Assembly (NCBI GenBank): GCA_020631735.1
Contig: CM036159.1
Span: forward strand, 22,669,511 to 22,733,510
From: Saccharum officinarum
Lineage: Eukaryota > Streptophyta > Magnoliopsida > Poales > Poaceae
Direction of reading: 5' to 3'
DNA: 64,000 bases
Shown: positions 1-11,136 of the stretch, piece by piece
Position numbering within the stretch: position 1 is the stretch's first letter
How the letters are laid out: each line of letters starts with the position of its first letter
Made by a program: the position numbers and the translations under genes
The notes under the pieces: model-generated
Databases searched by the model: none
What the model was told of the DNA's origin: nothing
The model's input: the letters and a program-made list of their open reading frames with translations, nothing else

Positions 1-3000
1 CGACCGTTCCCCCCGTCTTCGTCTCGCTGACCGCGGGACCCGCTCGTCAGCGCGCACACGGACGGGAGGCCGAGCGCAGGCCGCGCGCGGGAGTGGGCCG
101 CGCCACTCGGGTTTGGGCCGCGCTATCGTGCGAGCTGGCGCGCGAGTTCTGGGCCGCGCTGGCGGGTCGGCCGGCCTAGTGCTCCCTTTTGATTTTTGAA
201 AAATTCAGTTTCTTTATCATTTTCACAGATTTGATTGATGTTTGTGATTTTCTTATCTAGGGTTTGGTAGATCCAAAAATTGTGATCCAAATTTTGTTGG
301 GTTCCAAATAAAGTGTAGAATCTAGGAAAAATATCAAATGCTTATGTGATGTTTAATTTCTGGAATAATTAATTAGGGTTTTGAAATGTGTTTTAAATTG
401 CATGTAAACTTGTTTAAATCATATCTTGAGCTTTTTTGTTCAAAAATTATGAAATTGGTGAGAATGTTATTTCATATATATCCTAGCTCTGACAAAAGTT
501 TGGATCATATTGCTTGAGTAGTTTTCAAGTTATGATGTTATCATTTTATATTAGAAGATACTTGAATAAATTTTCATAATTTTTCTATAGTTTCAGTAAA
601 GGTAAAATTTTGGGAGTGTTGTTCTTAGGGTAGAATGATACTAAGAAAAATATGAAATCTGTTGTTTGACACTTTTTAATAGGGTTTTCTATTTATGCAA
701 AAATCAGCCTTTTGGCTTGTGAATTTTTTGTAGGGAGTTTCTGTGAATAACTTTAGTTCAAATTTTTACAGTAGCCTCCTAGTAGGCCAGAGAGCCTCCT
801 GTAATTTTTATTAAATTTTCTAAGCAGTTTGAATATAAGTTTAATTCCCACTTAATTAATTAAGTAAATTAAGAAAGGGGTTAAAATAAATATTCTGGGT
901 TGACACACCTTACTTTCTGGTGTTTTCATGACATGTGTGAACTAGTAGTATCATTGGTTTGGTCATAGAAGAAGTTTGACACATGAATAAATATTTAATT
1001 CACATTTCTAGGTTCTCTGGACAGCTAGTAGCAATTTTGGATTTGAACTTTGATAAAATTGTTTGCTGGGAAACTTGTGAATACCAAAGTGGTAGTAAAC
1101 TGGTTAAACTAGCTTGTGTCGAAATTTGATGGCATTTGGCCTAGTAGTCTAGGAGTTATAGCTGTTTAAAGAGGCTATCCAGAAATGGCTGCTTCTGTTT
1201 GGAGAGACAGATTTCTGGAACTTTAGAATTTCAAATAGGTAAACTTTGGAATTAAGTGTTGGGGTCTGAAAATGAATTGTAGAGTATTTTATAAGCTTTT
1301 CAGATTGTCTTGTATCATGCCTTTAGGATTTTAGAATCTCCAGTTGTAATAAGAATACGTAGCTGCTGTACAGAATATGTTGTTACGATATTTGATGATT
1401 TGTTATTGGTAACCTAAGTAATGTTGTTCTTATGATTTTTAGGTGTTAGGGCCTTAACTGAAGAGGAACATTTATACATTAGATTGTGTAGATTAGGTAA
1501 GTACTTCTCCACCGGAGAAGAGATTTACACATAATATTGAAGTAACTTGAATAGAATACTTAAATTGCTGCAATGCATTCCATTCCGAGCATATTGCATT
1601 CATTATGCATTCATGAGATTTATTGTGCATTCATGCAATAGGTGTACCGGAGAGGGTGACACTCCTCGAGTTCGAGGGAACAATTCCGGAGGAGGACCAG
1701 GAGCAGCCGAGGGAGCCCGAGGATCCAGCTGGCGAAGGAGTGCCCGCAGACGACCTACCTGAGTGCCCAGATCACCGTCCGTCCTCTTTTCTGAAAGGCA
1801 AGCCCCAGTGTATGCTGACCCATTTGTTTTATATATCAATCTTGAGTACTTTTATTTGTTTACTGCATTAAGTTGTAAGGAGTTGTATGAAAACCCTTGT
1901 TACATTATACCTGTCCTTGTTCAGATATCATGCTTAAACCCTAAATTAGGTTTAGGCACGTGTTAATGCTTAGCCCTGCTTAGTCCGGTAGAAGTCGGGT
2001 GATTTCCGGTCATCCGCGAGATGTAGGAATGGGTCACTAGTGACTATGTTGGCTATCATGGATGGAACCATGCCTAAAAATGAATTTGAGACCGGGCGGA
2101 AGTTCGATAGTACAGCCGCAAGACACTTCACGTCTTGGGTGCGGAGCTATGCCCGTCTGAGTCGTTTAAGGACCGATTCGTTGTACGTCCTTGAGTCATG
2201 TTGAACGCAGTCTAACACTTAGTTGGCCGGATAAGTCGTTTCGACCGCGAAGCCGAGTAATTCGGTTCAGGCCAGGAGTCGAATGGTAGGTCGCATCTTG
2301 GAGGAGAGAAACGTTGTGCTTGGGGACATTAGCGTGAGACCAAGGGGGGGTTAGAGTCCCTAGCACCTGGCAGAGTGTCGCCCTTGGGGATGCGGCATCA
2401 TTCGAACCCGCGACTCTTGAATCGTACGAAAGATGGCTTGTGCGACCCTGGCAGGGGCCTGCGCGGTGAGTGTTAGAAATACCCCTCTAGCTGGATAGGA
2501 ATTCGATTCGAATCGCCGTCGCTCCCGGTTAGTGAGCACTTGACTTGAGCAGCGGCAATGTAGATCTCATTAAATTGAACAGATGGTTAAGTGAATGATA
2601 TAATGTTGCCGCAATTTATACCTGCTTTGGATATAATAATATTATTGTCTGATTATAATCAAGTGAATGTTTAGTACATGTGCTAAGATAGATGATATGT
2701 TAATGCTAAAATAACTACTAGTACAGGTTAAAAGAGTTTAAATTACTTATGCTTTTTCGCAAAGGTAATGTCAGCCAGCTCCACTTATGAAAACCTTGCA
2801 TGACCCTTGGTGTCTCTTATTTTCTGTTTCGACGGGTAAGTCTAGCTGAGTACATTCCCGTACTCAGGGTTTATTCCCTCCTGTTGCAGATGACATGCTT
2901 TATCAGGGCTTCTGCAAGACCTGCCTCCACCCCGCGGGTGATGAGGACTAGATCACTCGGGTGTGATCGTCTGTTAGTTCCTTTCCTTAATGCTTTTGTG

Positions 3001-3309
3001 GGATGGTGATATGTAATACTAGCAGTAGTATTTGAACTAAATGCGTGTGTTATGCTTCTGCTACTTTATAAACTCAGTTTGTAATAATTTGTGACTCCGT
3101 GTGTTGTAAGTGAACTTCCGCTCTACTTATGAAATGTAACGTGTGATGTGTATGTTGAATGATGCGATCTTGGTTATAAAAGAGTTGGTTTGAAATCCTT
3201 CGTGGTTTCGATTGACTACCGGGATTATATGGGCTCAAGTTCAAAAATTTGAGCGTTTCGGCGCTTGTTTTTGTACTTGTGCTCTTATAATTTGGTCAGT
3301 TCTGTTATA
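1..3309 (+). mobile_element. Long LTR of a Ty3/Gypsy-like retrotransposon (3' part; 5' end outside window)
   Basis: A GC-rich start is followed by a long AT-rich leader and then a G/A-rich segment near 1640-1800. Near 2845-2900 there is the pattern of a direct 'gtact-c' echo (gtacattcccgtactcag) before a TTGCAGATGAC-like segment, which I know from long Gypsy LTRs of grasses. The end at about 3309 (ttctgttatag) resembles the TTCTGTTAC-type end of such LTRs. No gag or pol reading frame is present, and the short ORFs are not coding. Family assignment and the exact 3' end are inferences; no second LTR or TSD can be seen. It could be a solo LTR or the 3' LTR of an element lying to the left. Confidence 0.5.
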
Positions 3310-4070
3310 GGGGGTGGGCGCCGGGGTGGGGTGGGGGCTCGGGACCTCATTCACCAGCATGGAGGCCATGAACGGTAAGGAGGTGAAGGAGAAGGTGACG
3401 GTAGATATGGAGGAGAGGGAAGGGCAGAGGGGAGGTCAGGGTGGCGGCCGGAGAGGAAGTCAAAAGTGGAGGAGAGGCAATGGGTGGCTCTCTTGGGAAG
3501 TGTGGGCGACGAGGAGGAAGGCGTGACTGCATGGGGAAGGAATTGCAGGGACGAGGAGGGGGCGCAGGGATGAGGAAGAAGCCCTTGCTAAAAATAGCTA
3601 CCGAGAAGCTTGGCAGGGGGCAACCTTGGCTTATTTATGATGAAAAACTGCCTGAAAAGCACATCCAAACAGGGCCATAGTAATGCAAAGTCGCTGGTTG
3701 GTCAGTGCAACTCTCTTCTTGACGATCATAGATGACATGGTAATGCAAGTGGTTAGTTATAGCATGTTTTTTTGAAGACTATCATCATACTATGGTTTTC
3801 ATGCAAGTCAAATTAGGCCTCATATTTTCTTAAAATTATCTCAATTAAGTTGCAATGGTAGTTTTGCTTTTTGTGATTTGGGCTAACTGTAGAGTTGAAG
3901 CTTGGGCCTTATGACATTTGTCACTTTAGGGTAGTCCTGATAGTGACCGAAAGGAATCTAGGTCCTGATAGCATGGTGAGCATGCTAGGCTGCCATCAAA
4001 TCGAATCTTGCAGTTTATATATGGCCAAAAAAAAAAGATGTCATGTGTTTAACCTCAATCCCCTTTGCTC
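3310..4070. other. Intergenic DNA with a G/A-rich stretch
   Basis: 3310-3600 is purine-rich (GGAGGAG-type) and open in several frames because of composition, without a recognisable protein. The rest is AT-rich single-copy-looking DNA. I see no gene here. Confidence 0.4.
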
Positions 4071-4527
4071 TTAGAACCATCGAGTGGTGCCATCCTGAGC
4101 TACAAAATGTATATTGGGAACTATGTCAGGAGGTAGTTTTCATTCGTCAACTTTTATTATAAATTTTCATTGTTCTCTTCTTTGATTGTCTTGAAACTTG
4201 TGACAAGTACAATTCTTACTGCTATTGAGTTTTGGATCAGGTTCAAAGACATCCATAAGCAAATTTACCGTGGCCAAATGTCAAGTGCTACATATATAGT
4301 ATTAGAACCATCGAGTGGTGCCATCCTGAGCTACAAAATGTATATTGGGAACTATGTGAGGTAGTTTTCATTCGTCAACTTTTATTATAAATTTTCATTG
4401 TTCTCTTCTTCGATTGTCTTGAAACTTGTGACAAGTACAATTCTTACTGCTATTGAGTTTTGGATCAGGTTCAAAGACATCCATAAGCAAATTTACCGTG
4501 GCCAAATGTCAAGTGCTACATATATAG
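4071..4527 (+). repeat. Tandem duplication (two units of about 228 bp) of exon-like sequence
   Basis: Unit 1 is 4071-4299 and unit 2 is 4302-4527. They are almost identical apart from a 3-bp deletion in unit 2 (gtcaggaggtag versus gtgaggtag) and single changes. Each unit holds a short protein-like segment (EWCHPELQNVYWELCQE) followed by a possible GT donor. A later protein-like segment (FKDIHKQIYRGQMSSATYI) follows a possible AG acceptor. This looks like a duplicated exon-intron-exon block of a gene I do not recognise. Confidence 0.75.
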
Positions 4528-4648
4528 CTAGGAGACTACAAGTGGATGCCAATTTTGTGTGTTTCTCTATGATTAGCCAGCCCGTTGATACCAAATGGAA
4601 CTGTAAACAAATTGGCATTATAAGCACAAGTAGACTTGCAGTGATGTA
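4471..4648 (+). pseudogene. Putative 3'-terminal exon of an unidentified, truncated gene
   Basis: After a possible acceptor (ttggatcag) an open frame runs FKDIHKQIYRGQMSSATYI and continues ARRLQVDANFVCFSMI up to a TAA at 4647-4649. It has the look of coding sequence, but I cannot name a family. The same start also lies in the upstream duplicated unit, where it hits a stop at once (ATATAG-TATTAG). The upstream part of any such gene would lie where the Gypsy-like LTR now sits, so it is probably a remnant. No start codon or full exon chain can be proposed. Confidence 0.3.
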
Positions 4649-4649
4649 A

Positions 4650-5325
4650 TAATATATAGTTGTATTCTGACTTGACCATCATTTGTGGCCCTTAGCTATT
4701 GTTTTTGCAAGTGGCTCTTGATTTTTTTTAATTGGCATTGAATCTAGTTGAAGAATGCATCTAACAGTTTTTTTCAGTTAACATCAGTTGTGTTTGGTTT
4801 CTTCTGACTGCTGATCAAAGATGCTGTATATTGTTTGACTTGAAAAATGCAGTTGACCTTAAGTTGTTTATGCTAGCCTTACTTCTATCTCAATATATAG
4901 TTTCTATAAAGGTTGTTTTTGTTTTGTTTGACTTCTTGTGTTAACTGATGCTTATGATCTATTTTAAGCTACTATATATTATATAATATGTGCCTTTTGG
5001 AGGTACATGGACATGGGCTCTGTGAGGGCAATGCTCAGTTCCTGTATGGTCCAAAAAAAATGTATCTGAAGTCTTATTAGTAATGACAGCAATGTAAGAG
5101 CAAACAACATTTATTCTGTGTAATTTGACCATAGCAGCATTTATACTGTGTACATAGCTCCTCTTTTGTCCTTAAGTTAATAAAATGGTAGACTATTTAT
5201 TTTGGAACGAATTTGAAAGAAAAATGTTAACGATTTAAGTTAAAGTTAGATGCCATCCATCTTAGATTTTTATAATTGTAACCTTGAGATCTTTGTTGTT
5301 TCATAGTGGTGTCTGCAGAGATGTG
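4650..5325. other. AT-rich host DNA, no gene seen
   Basis: T-rich non-coding sequence between the exon-like remnant and the Copia insertion. It may be 3' UTR and downstream flank of the remnant gene. No structured feature was found. Confidence 0.4.
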
Positions 5326-5330
5326 GTTCT
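5326..5330. repeat. Target-site duplication (left) of the Copia element
   Basis: gttct, matched exactly at 12081-12085 on the right side. Confidence 0.9.
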
Positions 5331-5508
5331 TGTTAGAATTAATTACTCCTTTACTGTAATCTCCTAGCTACACGTGTAATCCCCTAGCTAGCTGTGCCGC
5401 CTGCCAGGCTGGGCTGGCCCTTTGGGCTGACTCTAATCTCTATATAAGTGTAAACCCTTTGTAATCTATTCATCAAGGAATACAAAGCCTATTGGCCATC
5501 CTTCAATA
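5331..5508 (+). repeat. 5' LTR of the Copia element (178 bp)
   Basis: Matches 11903-12080 except for five substitutions. It contains a TATA-like ctatataag near 5440-5448, which would be the U3 promoter. Confidence 0.93.
5440..5448 (+). promoter_or_regulatory. TATA box of the Copia 5' LTR
   Basis: ctatataag, conserved in both LTRs, about 60 bp before the LTR end. Confidence 0.55.
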
Positions 5509-5518
5509 TGGTATCAGT
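5509..5518 (+). other. Primer-binding site (initiator tRNA-Met type)
   Basis: tggtatcagt directly follows the 5' LTR. It matches the usual plant Copia PBS start TGGTATCAGAGC apart from its end. Confidence 0.8.
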
Positions 5519-5707
5519 CTAAACACGTATCCTCTCTGCTTCCTTTCTTCTCGGCGCCCGCGGTTTTCTTCGACCGCCGCGCCCGCCTCGCACCGCGCAT
5601 GCTTTCTCGGCTGCCGCGCGCGCGTCCCTCTCACCACGTGTGTGCCATCTCCGACGCCCGCCCTCCTCTCGCCGGCCACCGTGTGCGCCCCTTTGGCCGC
5701 CGCGCCC

Positions 5708-6608
5708 ATGGCTGGTGGCGCTTCCTGCTCCGGCGCCTCGGCTGTTGCCGCGGCAGCCAAGCTTCGCGACGAAGCCCTCACCGTCGTGCAGTCACTGGAG
5801 GAGGAGGCCATCTCCCTGCGCTCCACCAACACCGAGCGCAGCCAACAACTCCAGGCGGAGGTCGATCTTCTCAAGTCCGCCGCTTCTGCTCAGGAGCACG
5901 TCCGCGCCGTAGCTGACGCCCTGGAGAAGGAGCACGCGCAGGCCGACGCCCTAGAGCAGCAGGCCACTGCCCCTCTTGGAACGCCTCCGTGTGGATCCTC
6001 CCCATGACGACAACCACTTCATCGACCCTGAGGCCGCGGCCATCACCCACCTGCACAGCTAGGCTGCTGCTGTCCAGAACATCAAGAATTTGATTCCGAT
6101 CGTTCTTGATCTCCAATCCTCCAACTACTCCAAGTGGCGTGGCTACGTCCTCCTCGTCCTCGGCCACTTCGCCTTGAAGGACCACGTCCTCAGTGACGTC
6201 TCTCACTTCGCCGATCCGGCGTGGTCTCGCATGGACTGCGTCATCGTCTCCTGGCTCTTCAACACCATCTCCCCCGACCTCCTGGACGTCATCCACGAGC
6301 CGGACGGCCTCTCCACTCAGGCAGCTTGGCTTGGCATCGAACAGTAGTTCCTCAACAATCGTGAGTCCCGCGCCATGCTGCTCGACGCTGAGTTTCGCAC
6401 CCTCTCCCAGGGTGCCCTCTCCATCGACGACTACTGCCACAAAATGAAGGGCATGGCTGACGCTCTTGTTGATATTGGTGAGCCCGTTCAGGACCGTACC
6501 CTTGTACTGAACGTCCTGCGCGGCCTCAACGAGCGCTTCGAGTTCATGGCACAACTCGTCACTCACCAGAAGCCCTTCCCTTCATTCGCTGATGTCCGTG
6601 CTTCTCCG
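5708..6608 (+). pseudogene. Copia gag remnant
   Basis: The frame opens at the ATG at 5708 (MAGGASCSGAS), with an alanine-rich, coiled-coil-like start. The plant Copia gag core follows: LDLQSSNYSKWRGYVLLVLG, later WLFNTISPDLLDVI, then DYCHKMKGMADALVDIGEPV and LVLNVLRGLNERFEF. The frame is broken by a frameshift near 5990-6010, a TAG near 6060 and a TAG near 6345. The expected zinc-knuckle region between gag and protease is missing: the text runs from FADVR into a short linker and then the protease. I infer an internal deletion there. Gag would form the virus-like particle of the element. Confidence 0.85.
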
Positions 6609-7442
6609 GCTTGGTCACCCTGGACCCCTGAGTCCCTCGCCAGCGCCTTCAACACCATTGCCCTCACTCCACCGCCAAGCTCCTCAAAGTGGGTCTTCGA
6701 CTCGGGCGCTTCCTCTCACATAGCTAGCAACCCTGGTATGGTCACCATGTCACCTACCTCTTCTTTTCCTTCCTCCATTGTTGTGGGCAATGGCACCACC
6801 CTTCTAGTTGTTGGCACCGGCTACTCAACCCTCACTAGCCCATTTCGCCTTAACAATGTCCTCATTGCCCCTGACATCATTAAAAATCTCTTGTCAATTC
6901 GGAAATTCACCACTGATAATCTTGTCTCTGTTGAGTTTGACCCTCTCGGTGTTTCTGTGAAGGATCTCCGTACCAGGAATCTCCTCCTTCAGTGTGACAG
7001 CTCGGGACCCCTCTACACCTTGCAGCTCCCGTCGTCACCGTCCGGTTCCTGCGCTCTTGTGGCCACTCCTTCCTCGACTTCTTGGCATCGTCGTCTCGGT
7101 CATCCTGGGAATGCCACCCTTCAGACTCTTGCCAAGTCGTCCTCCATTACCTGCAGCAAGCCCGACGATGACACCCTCTGCCATACTTGTCAGCTTGAGC
7201 GCCATGTCTGCTTGCCCTTTACCAATTCCTTGTCGCGAGCAACTAAAAATTTCGACATGATACATTGTGATTTGTGGACCTCCCCCATCGTTAGTGTATC
7301 TGGTTTCAAATATTATCTAGTCATTATCGATGATTACTCGCATTTTCTTTGGACTTTTCCTCTTAAGCTAAAATCCGACACCTTTACTGTTCTCTCGAAT
7401 TTTTTCGCCTATGTGCTCACTCAGTTCAGGTGTACCATCAAG
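6609..7442 (+). pseudogene. Copia protease and N-terminal integrase remnant, cut by a MULE
   Basis: The open frame shows the aspartic protease motif FDSGASSH near 6697-6720. The GAG-pre-integrase and zinc-binding segment follows (WHRRLGHPG, then CHTCQL). The integrase core begins with HCDLW, holding the first catalytic Asp, then YYLVIIDDYSHFLW. The frame stops at 7442, where the MULE is inserted after QFRCTIK. The integrase continues at 9139. Confidence 0.9.
7433..7442. repeat. 10-bp target-site duplication (left) of the MULE
   Basis: taccatcaag, repeated exactly at 9129-9138. Removing the insert and one copy joins the integrase reading frame, which confirms the site. Confidence 0.92.
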
Positions 7443-7719
7443 CCATCTTTTTTATTTTTTAGCCTTTTTTTAAAAGATTTTCTCAAATATGCCCCTGACG
7501 GAAAGATTTCAGAAAATGGACCCAGGGCTTGGCGCCATCAACGCTGGCGCCAAGATAACACAGTTTGGCGCCGTTAACGTTGGTGCCAAGCCCCCATGTC
7601 ACTTGGCCGACGATGCCAAGCTGGCGCTGATGTGGCAGCACCTTGGCACCAAGCCTGGCGCCATCGTCATTGGCGCCAAGCCTGGCGCAACAGACCTGTT
7701 ACCATGTATATCATTTTTA

Positions 7720-8880
7720 TCCTAAGTATTTCTAGGTTATTCTAAGTGATCAAACAGAAAGTCACTGTAAAAACTCTAGAGTTAGTCACATTTCTCAATA
7801 TCCAAGTCATGTTAAAATTTCAAATTTGTAAATGTCTAAGTCACGGTAAAAAAACTATTTTTTCATATGTCTACCACATGGTAGTTGGTATTCTAACATA
7901 TTCAAGCCGTAGCAAAAATTCAGATTTATTTGGCTAAGTCTTTAAATTTACTATGGGATGGGGATGAAAATATGGCTAAGTCTAGATTTTTACTGTGATT
8001 TGGACATTGACAAATTTAAAATTTTACCATGACTTGGATATTAAAAAAGAGCTTCATCTTAAGTCATGAAATTAGGTCCAAGTCATGGTAAAATTTTAAA
8101 TATCCAAATTCAAGACTTAGCCAAATTCTAAATTATTCATGTTTTGGATTTGGGTCCAAGTCATGGTAAAATTTTATAGTAAAATTAATATGAAGCCCTA
8201 ATTCCATGACTTAACATGAAGCCCTTTTTACCATGACTTAAAATTCCATCTTATAATAAAATTATGGTCCAAATCATGATAAAATTTTAAATATCCTAGT
8301 CCAAAACATGAAGCCCTTTTTCAATATCCAAGTCATGGTAAAATTTTAAATTTGTCAATGGGTTCGAAGCAACCTCTCCGTAGATTTTGCGGGGGGAAGG
8401 CTTGTCTCGGTTTTTTCCTTCCTCAGACCCCACTCATGTGAGAGCCTCCGGCACTGGGTCTGCCCCATTTAATGTCCAAATCATAGCAAAAATCCAGACT
8501 TAGCTAAATTCTAGCATAGTCAAGTCATAGTAAAATTTAAGACTTAGCCAATTTCTAGGTTGGCCATCATATGGTAAATATCAAGACTTTGCCAAAAATT
8601 TTGTATGTCTATCTCATAGAAACATTAGGGTCCAAGTCATGTTAATTTAGAGCTTTATTTGTCCATCTCACGGTAAAATTAGGTAGTCAGGATTTTTGCT
8701 GCGGACTGGATATGTTAGAATACGAACTACCATGCGATATCATCAAATTTGTCAATGTCATGATAAAATTCCAGATTTAACAAATTCCAACATGTCACAT
8801 CTCATGGTAAATTTATAGACTTAACAAATTTTCATATGTCCATCTTATGATAAAATTCCAAACTTAAAAAATTACAATAG
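7720..8880. repeat. Diverged short repeats in the MULE interior
   Basis: The motif (c)aagtcatggtaaaatt and its complement recur more than ten times, separated by 20-60 bp, with variable drift. It looks like an old, internally amplified array rather than coding sequence. Confidence 0.75.
8360..8466 (+). mobile_element. Au-like SINE fragment inside the MULE
   Basis: It begins with a B-box-like gggttcgaagc, then gcggggggaaggcttg, then ttccttcctcagacccc and gagcctccggcactgggt. This is the order of blocks I know from the plant Au SINE family. The tRNA-like A-box part is missing or unrecognisable, so it is 5'-truncated or degenerate. Confidence 0.6.
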
Positions 8881-9128
8881 CTCGACGCCAAGATCCATGG
8901 CGCCAGGCTTGGCGTCAATGACGATGGCGCCAAGCTTGGCGCCAATGGTGACGGCGCCAAGGTGCCGAGTGGCATGGGGCTTGGCGCCAACGTCAATGAC
9001 GCCAAGCTGTGTTACCTTGGCGCCAGCATGGATGACGTCAAACCCTGGATCTATTTCCTAAAATCTTTCCATCAGGGACGTATTTGAGAAAATCTTTCAA
9101 AAAAGGGCTAAAAAAACAAAAAAGACGG

Positions 9129-9720
9129 TACCATCAAGTCTGTGCAGTGTGACAACGGGCGTGAGTTTGACAACTCTACGACTCACGCTTTCTTCTTTGC
9201 CAAAGGTGTCACCCTTCGCATGTCCTGCCCCTACACCTCGCAGCAAAATGGCAAAGCCGAGCACATGCTTCGCACTGTCAACAATGTCACCCGCACCTTG
9301 CTCTTCCAAGCATCCATGCCCCCCTCCTACTGGGCCGATGCCCTTGCCACCGCCACCCTCCTCATCAACCGTCTCCCAACCAAAACTCTAAACATGAGCA
9401 CTCCTTTCTTCGCTCTCTATGGCACCATCCCTTCCTACCATGACCTCCGGGCTTTTGGGTGCACCTGCTACCCCAATCTCACCGCCATCACTCCTCACAA
9501 GCTCGCACCACATTCTTCCTTGTGCGCTTCCATTGGCTACTCCCCTTACCACAAGGGCTACAGGTGCCTCGACCTCGCCACAAACCGCGTCATCATCTCC
9601 CGTCACGTTGTTTTCGACGAAACAACGTTCCCCTTATCCCTTCGTCGGTCTTCGCCACCCACACACGAGCTTGTTTTTCTAACTAATGATGATTCTTCGT
9701 CAGTTTCGTTTCCACCTATA
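9129..9720 (+). pseudogene. Copia integrase, C-terminal part
   Basis: The reading frame resumes after the MULE with SVQCDNGREF (second catalytic Asp) and CPYTSQQNGKAEHMLRT (catalytic Glu context). It continues through YWADALATATLLINRLPT and AFGCTCYPNL to GYSPYHKGYRCLD. The frame then drifts into the repeat-rich linker before reverse transcriptase. Confidence 0.9.
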
Positions 9721-9892
9721 GGTACGCCGGGGCTGCTGGCACCCTGCCAGCACCTGTGCCCTCCCAGCCAGTGCCCAACTTGGGCACACTGGCGTCCAGG
9801 CCGCCTCCGCCAGGCTTCTCCGTGCCCCGGCCGCCGGGCACTTTCCTGCCCCTCCAGCTCGGTCTGTACAGTCGCCCACTTCGCCAGCGCCC

Positions 9893-10084
9893 ATGGCGCC
9901 CTCTGTACAGGCGCCCACGGCGCCTACTTCGTCGGCACCCATGGCGCCCTCTGTACAGGTGCCCACGGCGCCCACTTCATCGGTGCCCATGGCGCCCTCT
10001 GTATAGGCGCCCACGGCGCCCACTTCGCCGGCACCCATGGCGCCCTCTATACAGGCACCCCCGGCGCCCTCTATACAAGCACCC
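9893..10084 (+). repeat. 48-bp coding minisatellite in the Copia linker
   Basis: Units start with atggcgccctct at 9893, 9941, 9989 and 10037, an exact 48-bp spacing. Each unit encodes 16 residues rich in Ala, Pro, Ser and Thr (MAPS-QAPTAPTSSAP type). One unit has a stop (tgtatag). It is a Pro/Ala-rich hinge between integrase and reverse transcriptase; minus-strand frames over it are shadows. Confidence 0.85.
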
Positions 10085-10144
10085 ATGGCGGTGCCCCCTG
10101 TACAGCCGCCTTCGGCGCCCTCCTTTGGCAAACCACCAGTCGTC

Positions 10145-11136
10145 CATGTCTACACCCGGCGTGCACCCGCCCCTAGCTCGCCACCTGAGTCCACTACTGG
10201 ACCACCTCCTCAACGCTCCAGCATGATTCCCTCCCCGCCTCGCTACGTCAAGAGTGACCCTCCTCTTCCAACAGGAGTTGTCCCCATCCCGCCGGTCACC
10301 AACACTCACGACATGGCGACCCGTGGGAAGTCCGGTTACCGACAGTCGTGCCTTGCTATGCACACTGAGGCCCTGTCACCACTACCGCGCTCCTGTCGTG
10401 ATGCCCTCGCCAACCCTCACTGGCGTCGGGCCGTGGAAGAAGAGTATGCTGCCCTACTGGACAACAACACTTGGGATCTCGTTCCCCGTATTGCCAAGGC
10501 GAATGTGGTCACCGGTAAATGGATCTTCAAGCATAAGTTTCATGCGGATGGTTCCCTGGACAGATACAAGGCTCGCTGGGTGCTTCGCGGGTTCACCCAA
10601 CGTCTCGGCGTTGATTACAATGAGACGTTCAGCCCCGTCGTCAAGCCTGCCACCGTTCGTACTGTTCTTACCTTGTCTCATTCTCGGTACTGGCCAATCC
10701 ATCAACTTGATGTGAAGAACGCCTTCATCCATGGGACCTTGTCAGAAACAGTGTACTGCTCTCAACCCACTGGATTTGTCGATCCTGCACTTCCTGAACA
10801 TGTCTGCAGGCTCAACAGATCCCTCTACGGTCTCAAGCAGGCTCCGCGAGCATGGTATAGCCGGTTTGCCTCCTTCCTGCTCTCTCTGGGTTTCAGTGAA
10901 GCAAAGTCAGACACATCTCTCTTTATACACCGCCATGGCACTGAGACAGTCTACTTGCTCCTCTATGTCGACAACATTGTTCTTACTGCCTCCTCCGAGC
11001 AGCTCTTACATCGTGTGATTGAGGCACTCAAGAAAGAATTTACCATGAAGGACCTTGGCCCTCTTCATCATTTTCTTAGTGTGGTAGTTCAGCGCCACAG
11101 GGATCATCTCACTATGTCAACCTTGCTCGCCATGGG
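10145..11136 (+). pseudogene. Copia reverse transcriptase with altered active site
   Basis: RVT_2-type reverse transcriptase. Visible motifs are WRRAVEEEYAALLDNNTWDL, VTGKWIFKHKF, RYKARWVLRGF, IHQLDVKNAFIHG, RSLYGLKQAPRAWY, and LLLYVDNIVLTA where LLLYVDDIVLTA is usual. The catalytic YVDD box therefore reads YVDN (Asn codon 10973-10975), which removes a metal-binding Asp. Near 11115 a deletion and frameshift interrupts the passage to RNase H. The protein would not be active. Confidence 0.92.

Larger units (their letters stand above)
7443..9128. mobile_element. Non-autonomous Mutator-like element (MULE) with long inverted repeats
   Basis: The insert is 1686 bp, with long terminal inverted repeats of about 240 bp (7443-7690 and 8880-9128). 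They align base by base from ccatctttttt on the left with ccgtctttttt on the complement of the right. The 10-bp TSD fits MULEs (9-11 bp). The TIRs contain several GGCGCCAAG blocks. The middle (7720-8880) is AT-rich and built from many diverged copies, in both orientations, of a tcatggtaaaatt-like motif. No transposase is present, so it would need to be moved in trans. The TIR ends do not start with the usual G. Confidence 0.88.

Noticed and set aside
9700..10363. Long minus-strand and alternative plus-strand frames over the 48-bp minisatellite
   Set aside because: They are shadows of the repeat-rich Copia linker; the real frame is the plus-strand Copia one.
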